A stretch of 6,383 bases of DNA from an uncultured Anaerocolumna sp. Lineage in GTDB: Bacteria > Bacillota > Clostridia > Lachnospirales > Lachnospiraceae. The stretch lies in contig CALDJN010000339.1 in assembly GCA_937901695.1 (NCBI GenBank), forward strand, positions 1 through 6,383, read 5' to 3'. This document shows positions 1 to 6,348 of this stretch, one piece after another. Below the pieces are notes generated by a model, which made no database searches, had not been told where the DNA came from, and worked only from the letters and a program-made list of their open reading frames with translations. Numbering within the stretch: position 1 is the first letter of the stretch; every line of letters starts with the position of its first letter. The position numbers were made by a program, and so were the translations under genes.

Positions 1-15
1 GCCTATTTTTTAGGC
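1..15. other. Hairpin at the window edge, possibly part of another terminator
   Basis: GCCTA (1-5) and TAGGC (11-15) pair around five Ts. The next bases, TACAGGTTTT, may be the outer arm of a larger stem whose partner lies outside the window. It shares AGGTTTTCAT (19-28) with the right arm and trailing bases of the terminator at 51-80 (74-83), suggesting a second terminator serving a gene off the left edge. Confidence 0.35.
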
Positions 16-50
16 TACAGGTTTTCATACGTTACTTTACACTACCCAGT

Positions 51-80
51 AAAAAAACCTCTATCAATGATAGAGGTTTT
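51..80 (-). terminator. Strong intrinsic terminator
   Basis: A perfect 12-bp stem, AAAACCTCTATC (54-65) and GATAGAGGTTTT (69-80), closes on a 3-nt loop. Read on the minus strand it ends in seven Ts (57-51), the classic Rho-independent form, and would end leftward transcripts from GH13. On the plus strand only TTTTC follows, so it may work both ways, but better leftward. The 42-bp repeats would lie inside the transcribed 3' region. Confidence 0.8.
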
Positions 81-91
81 CATTTCAATTT

Positions 92-133
92 ACACACGGA
101 ATTACTTATACCCCACAACCATCCGCAAGTGGC
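92..133. repeat. 42-bp perfect direct repeat, copy 1
   Basis: This segment is identical base for base to 142-183. The period is 50 bp with an 8-bp spacer, CGAAATAA, between copies; the similarity continues weakly past the repeat end. Each copy holds CCAC...GTGG arms (113-116 and 129-132 here) able to form a small stem, and the core TACTTATACC. It lies in noncoding DNA between the GH13 stop and the terminator. Confidence 0.95.
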
Positions 134-141
134 CGAAATAA

Positions 142-183
142 ACACACGGAATTACTTATACCCCACAACCATCCGCAAGTGGC
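142..183. repeat. 42-bp perfect direct repeat, copy 2
   Basis: This is the second copy, identical to 92-133, nearer to the GH13 gene. With only two units it is not a CRISPR array. A noncoding minisatellite or an intergenic repeat family scattered in the genome are the plausible readings. Confidence 0.95.
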
Positions 184-233
184 TAAAATTTACGAGATGT
201 CATGCAAACATCTTTACTAATGAATTAATTCTA

Positions 234-253
234 ACACAATGCATTCATTGTGT
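234..253. other. Perfect 8-bp hairpin in the GH13 3' region
   Basis: ACACAATG (234-241) and CATTGTGT (246-253) are a perfect inverted repeat with a 4-nt loop. There is no T tract on either side, so termination is not indicated. It lies 37 nt past the GH13 stop and may be a transcript-stability hairpin or a protein site. Confidence 0.45.
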
Positions 254-279
254 CAATAATAGTATATGTAAAAATAAAA

Positions 280-299
280 AAACAATACCTTTATTGTTT
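280..299 (-). terminator. AT-rich terminator-like hairpin overlapping the GH13 stop codon
   Basis: On the minus strand an 8-bp stem AAACAATA / TATTGTTT with a 4-nt loop spans the TAA stop (293-291) and runs straight into a T-rich tract down to about 271. The layout is that of an intrinsic terminator, but the stem has only one G-C pair and would be weak. The stronger terminator further on is probably the main one. Confidence 0.4.
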
Positions 300-2195
300 C
301 TTATACTTATACAAATTAGCTTCATATGGTCTTAAGTCTTTTGCAGGTTCGCTATAATTAGACAGGATTAATTCATATCCTTTTATTGAAGAATACCTTT
401 TTAATGAATGGCTGCTTAAATTACATTCAATATAGAACACTTCATCCTCCCATTTTCTATAATAAGTGAACATATCTTTTTGCTTCTTATTAGTAGCTTC
501 AAATTGTCCATATATAAGAACCTTATGTTCTTTTCTAAGTCCAATTAATTCTTTATAAAAATTTATAACCGATTGTTCCCCTTTCAGCTGTTTCTCCACA
601 TTCCATTCCTTATAGTCTTCATCGGTTAGTATCCAAGGTGTTCCCTCTGTAAACCCTGCATTCTTCTTATCACTCCATTGCATTGGAACTCTTGCATGAT
701 CTCTGCTGCCACTTAATACCTTTTCAAAAGCAGCTTTCGAACTTACCTTTTCAATTAATTCATTATATAAATTAATACTTTCTACATCTCTTAAGTCTTT
801 GATGGTTTGAAATTCTTTATTTACAGAACCAATTTCTTGCCCTTGAAATATAAATGGAGTTCCTTTTATGGTTAATTGAATCATAGCTAACAGTTTTGCT
901 AATTGCCGGCGGTAGATAGGATTCTTACATACTTTGGATATCATCCTGGGATTATCATGATTTTCATAGAATAAGGACATCCAGCAGGCATCTCCATAAT
1001 TCTCCATCCAATTAATAAAGTATTCTTTTAGGTAATTTAAATCATATTCGTAATCATCAAAGCGGACATGCCCTGGTGTTTCCAGATGGTCAAAAGAAAA
1101 TACCATATCCAGTTCCTGCCTGTAATCAGCGGTAAGAAGCTTACTCATTTCCATTCCAACTCCAGGTGTTTCGCCTACACTAAAAGCCTCATAGGGTTCA
1201 AAGGCTTCTGTTCTGATTTCATGTAAATACTTATGAAGATTTGGTCCGTAATAGTAGTTTTCAATGCCATAGTACCCCATTAATTCCCCAACTGTTTTAT
1301 TTCCTTGTGGCAAACCTTCTTTTTTGGATATGTAATTAATTACATCCAAACGGAAACCGTCCACACCTTTTGCTAACCACCAACGAATCATTAGATGAAT
1401 GTCTTTTCTTACATTTTCATTATCCCAATTTAAGTCCATTTGCTTTTTAGAGAATAAATGGAGTGCCCATTCATCCAGTTCTTTGTAATAATTCCAGGAA
1501 GAACCGCTAAAGAAAGAAGTCCAGTTATTGGGTGGATTTTGATCCTTGGTTTTCCTGAACAAGTAATATTCTTTATATTTTGATTTCGTATCTTTTATAG
1601 CTTCTTGAAACCAAGGATGTTCGTCGGAGGTGTGATTCACCACCAAGTCCATGATTAGTCTCATGTCCCGATTATGTACTTTCTTTAATAGTTCATCAAA
1701 ATCCTCCATGGTTCCAAACTCACTCATTATGGCATAATAATCTCTAATGTCATAGCCATTATCATCGTTTGGGGAATCGTAAATAGGTGAAAGCCAGATT
1801 GCATCCACTCCCAAGTCTCTTAAATAATCAAGCTTCGTAATAATTCCTTTTATATCTCCAATTCCATCTCCATTAGAATCCATAAAACTTCTAGGATATA
1901 TCTGATAAAAAACTGCTTCTTTCCACCATTTGGGCTCAATGGTTTTTTGATTGGTAATAGGATATTCTGATTCGCCATTTAATAATCCTAGAAAAGTATC
2001 AAAGAATTCTACATCTAAGGTTTTCTTTACAAGGTTGGCTACAGTTTTTAAGCGTAGGTTTTTAACCATGGGGTTGGTTATTAACTTTTCACTTTGATTC
2101 ATTTGCAGCAGTAATTTATAAAGTACGTCATGTCCAATGGGATTGGCATAAATATCTTTTACTTTACTGTTGTAATTAAGTTTATTCTGCTTCAT
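291..2195 (-). CDS. GH13 alpha-glucosidase, oligo-1,6-glucosidase type, with N-terminal extension
   Basis: The 634-residue cytoplasmic enzyme belongs to the oligo-1,6-glucosidase/alpha-glucosidase group of GH13 and should release glucose from short alpha-glucosides such as isomaltose. The catalytic part begins near KWWKEAVFYQIYPRSF (89-104). It holds the calcium-loop motif DSNGDGIGD (106-114), region I DLVVNH (183-188), region V as QMDLN (252-256, where QPDLN is usual), region II GFRLDV with nucleophile D284, region III VGETPGV with acid/base E342, and region IV ENHDNPR with D414. Val285, directly after the nucleophile, is the residue associated with alpha-1,6 preference in this group (maltases carry Thr or Ala). 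Family members are typically about 555-560 residues; the excess is an N-terminal extension of about 87 residues. ATG 2195 is supported by AAAGGAGG upstream, so the extension is real coding sequence. The gene lies 230 nt after GH3 with its own putative operators, so it may be separately regulated. Trehalose-6-phosphate hydrolase or dextran glucosidase activity is a less likely alternative. Confidence 0.93.
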   Translation of the reverse strand: MKQNKLNYNSKVKDIYANPIGHDVLYKLLLQMNQSEKLITNPMVKNLRLKTVANLVKKTLDVEFFDTFLGLLNGESEYPITNQKTIEPKWWKEAVFYQIYPRSFMDSNGDGIGDIKGIITKLDYLRDLGVDAIWLSPIYDSPNDDNGYDIRDYYAIMSEFGTMEDFDELLKKVHNRDMRLIMDLVVNHTSDEHPWFQEAIKDTKSKYKEYYLFRKTKDQNPPNNWTSFFSGSSWNYYKELDEWALHLFSKKQMDLNWDNENVRKDIHLMIRWWLAKGVDGFRLDVINYISKKEGLPQGNKTVGELMGYYGIENYYYGPNLHKYLHEIRTEAFEPYEAFSVGETPGVGMEMSKLLTADYRQELDMVFSFDHLETPGHVRFDDYEYDLNYLKEYFINWMENYGDACWMSLFYENHDNPRMISKVCKNPIYRRQLAKLLAMIQLTIKGTPFIFQGQEIGSVNKEFQTIKDLRDVESINLYNELIEKVSSKAAFEKVLSGSRDHARVPMQWSDKKNAGFTEGTPWILTDEDYKEWNVEKQLKGEQSVINFYKELIGLRKEHKVLIYGQFEATNKKQKDMFTYYRKWEDEVFYIECNLSSHSLKRYSSIKGYELILSNYSEPAKDLRPYEANLYKYKKQ

Positions 2196-2206
2196 ACAGA
2201 TAAAAT

Positions 2207-2214
2207 CCTCCTTT
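2207..2214 (-). promoter_or_regulatory. Ribosome binding site of the GH13 gene
   Basis: On the minus strand this reads AAAGGAGG, with 11 nt between GGAGG and the ATG at 2195. It decides the start: it validates the long N-terminal extension rather than a start nearer the catalytic barrel. Confidence 0.85.
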
Positions 2215-2241
2215 GATAAAGACTATATGCCAGTAAGCTAA

Positions 2242-2270
2242 GATAAGGCATACTTATGCCAATCCTTGTT
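2242..2270. promoter_or_regulatory. Palindromic repeat, GH13-proximal copy (candidate operator)
   Basis: This 29-bp sequence contains the perfect dyad GGCATA-CT-TATGCC (2247-2260) and is nearly identical to a second copy at 2305-2334, differing by one substitution and one extra base. It starts 46 bp upstream of the GH13 ATG, between the ribosome binding site and the distal copy. A weaker relative (ATATGCCAGTAA, 2225-2236) lies closer still to the gene. A dyad repeated in tandem before a sugar-hydrolase gene is typical of repressor or activator sites, but the binding protein is inference. Confidence 0.5.
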
Positions 2271-2304
2271 TATTGCCACCTGAAATGCTTATTAAAGGTA
2301 ATAT

Positions 2305-2334
2305 GATAAGGCATACTTATACCAATTCCTTGTT
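2305..2334. promoter_or_regulatory. Palindromic repeat, distal copy (candidate operator)
   Basis: This is the second copy of the repeat at 2242-2270. Its dyad (2310-2323) is GGCATA-CT-TATACC, with one arm mismatch. It begins exactly 63 bp from the first, about six helical turns, so both would lie on the same DNA face. On the minus strand it overlaps a poor promoter candidate, TTGGTA (2325-2320) and TATTAC (2303-2298) with a 16-nt spacer. If that promoter is real, a bound protein would cover it. Confidence 0.5.
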
Positions 2335-2367
2335 ACCTAATCATATATTATCTTTATTTCTTTAATA

Positions 2368-2398
2368 ACGCCCACCCTATTGTGAGTGGCTTAGGCGT
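2368..2398 (-). other. Imperfect hairpin downstream of the GH3 gene
   Basis: On the minus strand, ACGC (2398-2395) pairs with GCGT (2371-2368) and CCACTC (2389-2384) pairs with GGGTGG (2377-2372), including one T-G pair. There is a five-base bulge on one side and a 6-nt loop. It is GC-rich within AT-rich DNA and lies 27 nt after the GH3 stop. No T run follows, so it is not a standard intrinsic terminator. It could be a processing or 3'-protection hairpin for the symporter-GH3 message, or a partial terminator before GH13. Confidence 0.45.
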
Positions 2399-2425
2399 AC
2401 CTTCTCCTATATTAACTATTTTATC

Positions 2426-4918
2426 TTATTTCTTTAATAACTTGCCTATACCTTTCATATAATGTCCATTTAATAAATCCAAGATAGCCTCCAGCATATT
2501 TTCTGTTATTATTCCACCGCCTGAGTTTACCATGGAATGAAAAGGCATTTCCCGTATCATTGCTGTCATCATTGCCTGGTCCTCCGGTCCACCTGTTGTT
2601 TTACTTTTTACAACATGGTCAGCCACTTTCATAACTATCTTACCTACAAAAGTATGATGTACATCCATTAATGAATTGTTATCATTATAAGGACGGGCAG
2701 GGACTTTATCGGTAGGCAGTAATGGTTTACCATACAAAGCAGCAAACTGATTATCCGGCACTTTGAATTCTTCCTTGGCTAAATCGTAATAGGCAGGTGC
2801 AGCACCCCTTAAATCTGGTTGAGGCAGCTCTTTGCTTTCTATATGAATGGTACTTTGTAATCTGCAATCCGTACTTGATGCTCCAATCCATATGGTATAT
2901 TCTCCACTCTCTGCATACCAATCATGAATCACAGTATTATAATATGCAAATGTAGAAGGTTCTAAGGTTATTGATATTGTCTTCTTCTCACCAGGCTGTA
3001 ACATTACCGCCTCAAATGCCTTCAATTCTTTCACAGGCATAAATACCTTTTCATTCTTGTGGCTTATAAATATAAGTGCACTTTCTTTACCCGCTACCGT
3101 TCCTGTGTTCTTTACATCAAAGGTTATCGCAACCGGTTGGCCATACTCATAATTTTCTTTCTCCACAAGAATATTAGAATATTCGAAACTGGTATAGGAA
3201 AGACCATGACCAAAAGGATACCGTACCGGTTTTCCTGCTGCCTCATAATATTTATAACCTGCATATATGCTTTCACGGTATTCTACCGTTGCATTTCCAC
3301 CAGGGAAATAATGATAAGAAGGCACATCTTTCAGTTTAAGGGGCCATGTTTCCGCTAACTTGCCACAAGGAACTGCCTTTCCCAGAAGCAGGTTGGCAAT
3401 TGCAGAACCACAACCTTCTCCTGCCAGATAAGTTAGTAGAATTCCTTTCACATTTTCCTCCCATGGAAGTTCCATTGGGGAACCTCCTGCCAGAATTACT
3501 ACTACATTAGGGTTAGTATTGGAAACTGCTTCAATTAAACAGTTCTGATTGTCCGGTAAGGATAGGGTACTTCGGTCAAAACCTTCCGATTCATATCCAT
3601 CAGGAAGCCCTGCAAATATATAGATGATATCTTTACCTTTAGCAGCCTTGCAGGCTTGTTGAACCAAATCATCATTTCTTCCATCACCAATATGATATCC
3701 ATCCACATATTCTATGTTCATGCCAGAACTTATCAACATTTCTAATGGATTATCAACTTTTATAGGGTGAATCTTGGAACTTCCTGCTCCTTGGTATCTT
3801 GGTAATTTAGCCAATGGACCAATGACTAGAGCTTTTTGTTTTATGCTACCAGGTAAGATGCCGTCATCATTTTTAAGAAGTACTGCAGATTCTTCTGCTG
3901 CCCGTATGGCTAGCTTATGATGTTCTTCTATATTATAGCGCCTTTCCATGTCTTCGTTCTGACTAACTTTATTTGATTCCGTCGCTTTTAATATTAATTC
4001 AACAATACGGGTTACCACCAAATCCAGAGCCTCCATGGATAGCTGGCCACTTTGTATCCCTTTAATGATTCTTTTGTCATTAACATCCACGCCTCCCGGC
4101 ATCTCTATATCTTCACCGGCTTTTATACCTTGGACCCGGTCACTTACTGCACCCCAATCAGATACAACAAGACCTTCAAAACCCCATTCTTCTCGAAGTA
4201 TCCCGGTTAATAAATAAGAATTCTCACTGCAATAGGTACCATTTATCTTATTATAGGCACACATGACAGTCCAAGGTTTACCCTTTTTCACTGCTATTTC
4301 AAATGCCTTTAAATAAGTTTCTCGTAAAGCTCTTTCATCAACTACGGTACTAATGGTCATACGCCTTTTTTCCTGGTTATTTACAGCGAAATGTTTCAAA
4401 GATGTTCCAATACCCTGACTTTGAACACCATTTATCATACTTGCAGCCATTTCCCCGGAAAGAATAGGATCTTCACTAAAATATTCGAAGTTACGTCCAC
4501 ACAATGGGCTTCGCTTCTGGTTTACTCCAGGTCCCAAAAGCACGGATACCTGCTCCTTTTTGCACTCTTCTCCTAAGGCTCTGCCAACCTCATAAGCCAA
4601 TTCCTTATCAAAACTGCAAGCTAAGGCACTTGCTGTTGGGAAGCATACTGCAGGAAGGCTACGTCCAATTCCAAGGTTATCTCCCATTTCCACTTGTTTT
4701 CTTAATCCATGAGGTCCGTCAGCCATCATAATAGATGATAAACCTAGCCGCTCCATGGACTTTACATGCCATGTATCCTTACCGGAACATAACCCTGCTT
4801 TTTCTTCTAAAGTCATTTGAGAAACCAGAAGTTTTGCTTGTTCTTTAATGGAACTTGTGTTAGCTGAGCTTATACTCTCTAGTGGCTCTTTTGCAAGAAG
4901 ATTATCTTTTTCAGGCAT
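2426..4918 (-). CDS. Glycoside hydrolase family 3, probable cytoplasmic beta-glucosidase
   Basis: The 830-residue protein probably removes non-reducing beta-linked glucose from oligosaccharides or glycosides with retention. Domain order is a TIM barrel (about 30-310), an alpha/beta sandwich (about 335-575), a fibronectin III-like domain (about 590-695) and an unusual C-terminal tail (about 700-830). Visible motifs are ADGPHGLR (66-73), KHFAVNNQE (175-183, substrate binding), VVSDWG with the expected nucleophile D254, SEGFDR (444-449) with E445 the likely acid/base by family position, and PFGHGLSYT (568-576). There is no PA14 insertion. The N-terminus is polar, with no signal peptide, so the enzyme should be cytoplasmic. 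The ATG at 4918 has a strong ribosome binding site and overlaps the symporter stop. The tail ends in a predicted helical module with ILDLLNG (812-818) that resembles the N-terminal extension of the next gene's product. GH3 membership is certain; beta-glucosidase over beta-xylosidase is the likeliest but not proven specificity. Confidence 0.93.
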   Translation of the reverse strand: MPEKDNLLAKEPLESISSANTSSIKEQAKLLVSQMTLEEKAGLCSGKDTWHVKSMERLGLSSIMMADGPHGLRKQVEMGDNLGIGRSLPAVCFPTASALACSFDKELAYEVGRALGEECKKEQVSVLLGPGVNQKRSPLCGRNFEYFSEDPILSGEMAASMINGVQSQGIGTSLKHFAVNNQEKRRMTISTVVDERALRETYLKAFEIAVKKGKPWTVMCAYNKINGTYCSENSYLLTGILREEWGFEGLVVSDWGAVSDRVQGIKAGEDIEMPGGVDVNDKRIIKGIQSGQLSMEALDLVVTRIVELILKATESNKVSQNEDMERRYNIEEHHKLAIRAAEESAVLLKNDDGILPGSIKQKALVIGPLAKLPRYQGAGSSKIHPIKVDNPLEMLISSGMNIEYVDGYHIGDGRNDDLVQQACKAAKGKDIIYIFAGLPDGYESEGFDRSTLSLPDNQNCLIEAVSNTNPNVVVILAGGSPMELPWEENVKGILLTYLAGEGCGSAIANLLLGKAVPCGKLAETWPLKLKDVPSYHYFPGGNATVEYRESIYAGYKYYEAAGKPVRYPFGHGLSYTSFEYSNILVEKENYEYGQPVAITFDVKNTGTVAGKESALIFISHKNEKVFMPVKELKAFEAVMLQPGEKKTISITLEPSTFAYYNTVIHDWYAESGEYTIWIGASSTDCRLQSTIHIESKELPQPDLRGAAPAYYDLAKEEFKVPDNQFAALYGKPLLPTDKVPARPYNDNNSLMDVHHTFVGKIVMKVADHVVKSKTTGGPEDQAMMTAMIREMPFHSMVNSGGGIITENMLEAILDLLNGHYMKGIGKLLKK

Positions 4919-6239
4919 TGATTTCCCTCCTCTTATTATGTTCTAACATTTCTTCTACCTTTTTCTCATCCAGTTTGTAGATTCCCATAATAATTATCAT
5001 AATAGCGTATCCTACAATAGGCAGCAGAGTCATAATAATCCATATACCATGCAGGCTTCTTGCAGACTGGGTAGGAGCCTTCTCTACATACCCGGATACA
5101 CTAAGTAAAGCAAGACATAAAGTCTGACAAAGAGCTGCGGAAAGTTTGGTAACAAAGGTCTGTAAGGAAAATGCAATGGCTTCCGTCCTTTCTCCATTAA
5201 TATAAGCACCATATTCAATACAATCTGCAGTAAACATTCCGTATAACATTAATGGAGCCTGCATAAATACTACCCGAATGGCTGAAATAATTAGAAAGAT
5301 AACTATATTACTATATCCTGTAACATATTGAATCACACACATAACTATAGTTGCAATGGAACAAAATACAGTAATTTTTTTCTTTCCAAACTTGCTTATA
5401 AGCTTAGGTAAGAATGGAGCAATGATAATAATAGGTAAAATCGTAACACCCATAATAATCGTAACCATAGTATCACTTCCAAGATTTGAATTAGCAAAGA
5501 TAGCTGCCATAATCTGAAGCGAATTGGTAGAGCCAATTGCCAGATAACCCAGGTAGTAGATTAATAAATATTTATTCTTAAAAAGGTATTTGAATATTTC
5601 TTTAAAGGTAATATCCTTACTTCGAGTATATTCAACTCTTTCTTTTGCTTTAAATTGTAACGGGAACATAAATAGAAATGCTGCAAAGCAGTAAATAACC
5701 ACCGTCAGTGTCCAGTCTGCTTTGACTTTGATGCTCATAAAAACAGCACTTAGTATTGCCGCAACAGCTGCTGCAAGCCTGCCATAAGACATGAGCATAT
5801 CTCTTTCATAAGGCAGACTGCTCATAACCGTTGACAAGGAGAACAATGGAGAATCAGATATGGTATAAATCATATCATATAATATGTAAGTAGCATAAGC
5901 ATAGATTAATTTTATAGTATAGGAAGCATCCGGATTTATAAACATGAGTACTAAAGATAATGGTAATAAATAAGTTACAATCTTAAGCCAGGGAAGGTAT
6001 TTTCCCTTCTTAAAATTACACTTGTCAACAATGGCACCCATAATAGGATCATTTACCGCATCCCATACTTTTGCAATTAGGAGCATCAAAGTGACATCTT
6101 CTAACTTTAATCCTACATATTCCAAATAAAAATAAGCTAAAAATTGAAATGGAATAACGTAAATAATATTCTGTCCTAAGAAAAATCCCCCATAAGACAA
6201 TCTTTCAAATCTACCGGTTTGAAATTTATCCTTCTCCAT
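4911..6239 (-). CDS. GPH-family (MelB-like) sugar:cation symporter
   Basis: This is an integral membrane protein of about 442 residues, the usual length for glycoside-pentoside-hexuronide:cation symporters, which import oligosaccharides or glycosides with Na+ or H+. It has about twelve hydrophobic segments with a polar central loop near residues 197-222. The family signature is clear: WDAVNDPIMG at 59-68, where D60 and D64 match the cation-site aspartates of MelB, then FKKGKYLPW at 76-84. Late in the protein is DCIEYGAYINGERTEA (about 339-354), also typical of GPH proteins. A TTG codon at 6251 would add four residues, but its upstream AAAGGG abuts it with no spacing. The ATG at 6239 has GGGTGA four bases upstream and AAAGGG twelve bases upstream, so I prefer it. 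The stop overlaps the GH3 start by 8 nt, implying translational coupling. The family is certain; the transported sugar cannot be read from sequence, although the neighbours suggest a glucose-containing oligosaccharide. Confidence 0.93.
   Translation of the reverse strand: MEKDKFQTGRFERLSYGGFFLGQNIIYVIPFQFLAYFYLEYVGLKLEDVTLMLLIAKVWDAVNDPIMGAIVDKCNFKKGKYLPWLKIVTYLLPLSLVLMFINPDASYTIKLIYAYATYILYDMIYTISDSPLFSLSTVMSSLPYERDMLMSYGRLAAAVAAILSAVFMSIKVKADWTLTVVIYCFAAFLFMFPLQFKAKERVEYTRSKDITFKEIFKYLFKNKYLLIYYLGYLAIGSTNSLQIMAAIFANSNLGSDTMVTIIMGVTILPIIIIAPFLPKLISKFGKKKITVFCSIATIVMCVIQYVTGYSNIVIFLIISAIRVVFMQAPLMLYGMFTADCIEYGAYINGERTEAIAFSLQTFVTKLSAALCQTLCLALLSVSGYVEKAPTQSARSLHGIWIIMTLLPIVGYAIMIIIMGIYKLDEKKVEEMLEHNKRREINA
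4925..4933 (-). promoter_or_regulatory. Ribosome binding site of the GH3 gene, inside the symporter gene
   Basis: On the minus strand this reads AGAGGAGGG, six nt upstream of the ATG at 4918. It lies within the last codons of the symporter gene, which fits coupled translation across the 8-nt overlap. Confidence 0.85.
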
Positions 6240-6266
6240 AAATTCACCCAACCCTTTCAGAAGTTT

Positions 6267-6294
6267 TATATAATATATACATTATTTATGTTAA
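6267..6294 (-). promoter_or_regulatory. Possible sigma-A-type promoter for the symporter-GH3 pair
   Basis: On the minus strand, TTAACA (6294-6289) and TATATA (6272-6267) are separated by 16 nt. They would place the transcript start about 20 nt before the preferred ATG at 6239. The region is very AT-rich, so chance matches are likely. The support is position only: it is the sole credible pair between the upstream dyad and the gene. Confidence 0.35.
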
Positions 6295-6332
6295 AGGGAT
6301 GCCATATAGACACCCCCCTAATTCTACTGATA

Positions 6333-6348
6333 GTGTCAAGTCTGACAC
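6333..6348. promoter_or_regulatory. Perfect dyad upstream of the symporter gene, candidate operator
   Basis: GTGTCA (6333-6338) and TGACAC (6343-6348) form a perfect 6-bp inverted repeat around a 4-bp spacer. It sits about 40 bp upstream of the possible -35 box, where an activator site would be expected. The adjoining block GACACCCC (6345-6352) recurs as GACACCCCCC at 6309-6318. No regulator gene lies in the window, so the binding protein is unknown. Confidence 0.4.

Noticed and set aside
92..183. CRISPR array
   Set aside because: There are only two 42-bp copies, with an 8-bp spacer; spacer length and copy number do not fit, and no cas gene is near.
129..335. Plus-strand open frame of 68 codons across the 42-bp repeat
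   Set aside because: It runs through the noncoding repeat and hairpins into the GH13 end, antisense, has no ribosome binding site, and its repeat-encoded start shows no protein-like conservation signal. It is best read as a chance frame.
2196..2425. Riboswitch or T-box in the GH13 leader
   Set aside because: I see no conserved aptamer core or anti-terminator/terminator pair before the ATG; the structure is better explained by duplicated dyads.
2196..2425. CcpA cre site
   Set aside because: No match to the TGWAANCGNTNWCA-type consensus was seen here or at 6252-6383, although catabolite control would be expected.
3059..3358. Plus-strand open frame antisense to GH3
   Set aside because: It is fully inside the well-supported GH3 gene on the other strand, with no ribosome binding site or recognisable domain.
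4035..4731. Three short plus-strand open frames (4035-4217, 4391-4576, 4504-4731) antisense to GH3
   Set aside because: They are shadows of GH3 codons; two overlap each other in different frames and none has domain or start-site support.
6240..6251. TTG start for the symporter at 6251
   Set aside because: The potential Shine-Dalgarno AAAGGG directly abuts the TTG, leaving no spacing, while the in-frame ATG at 6239 has usable upstream GGGTGA and AAAGGG.
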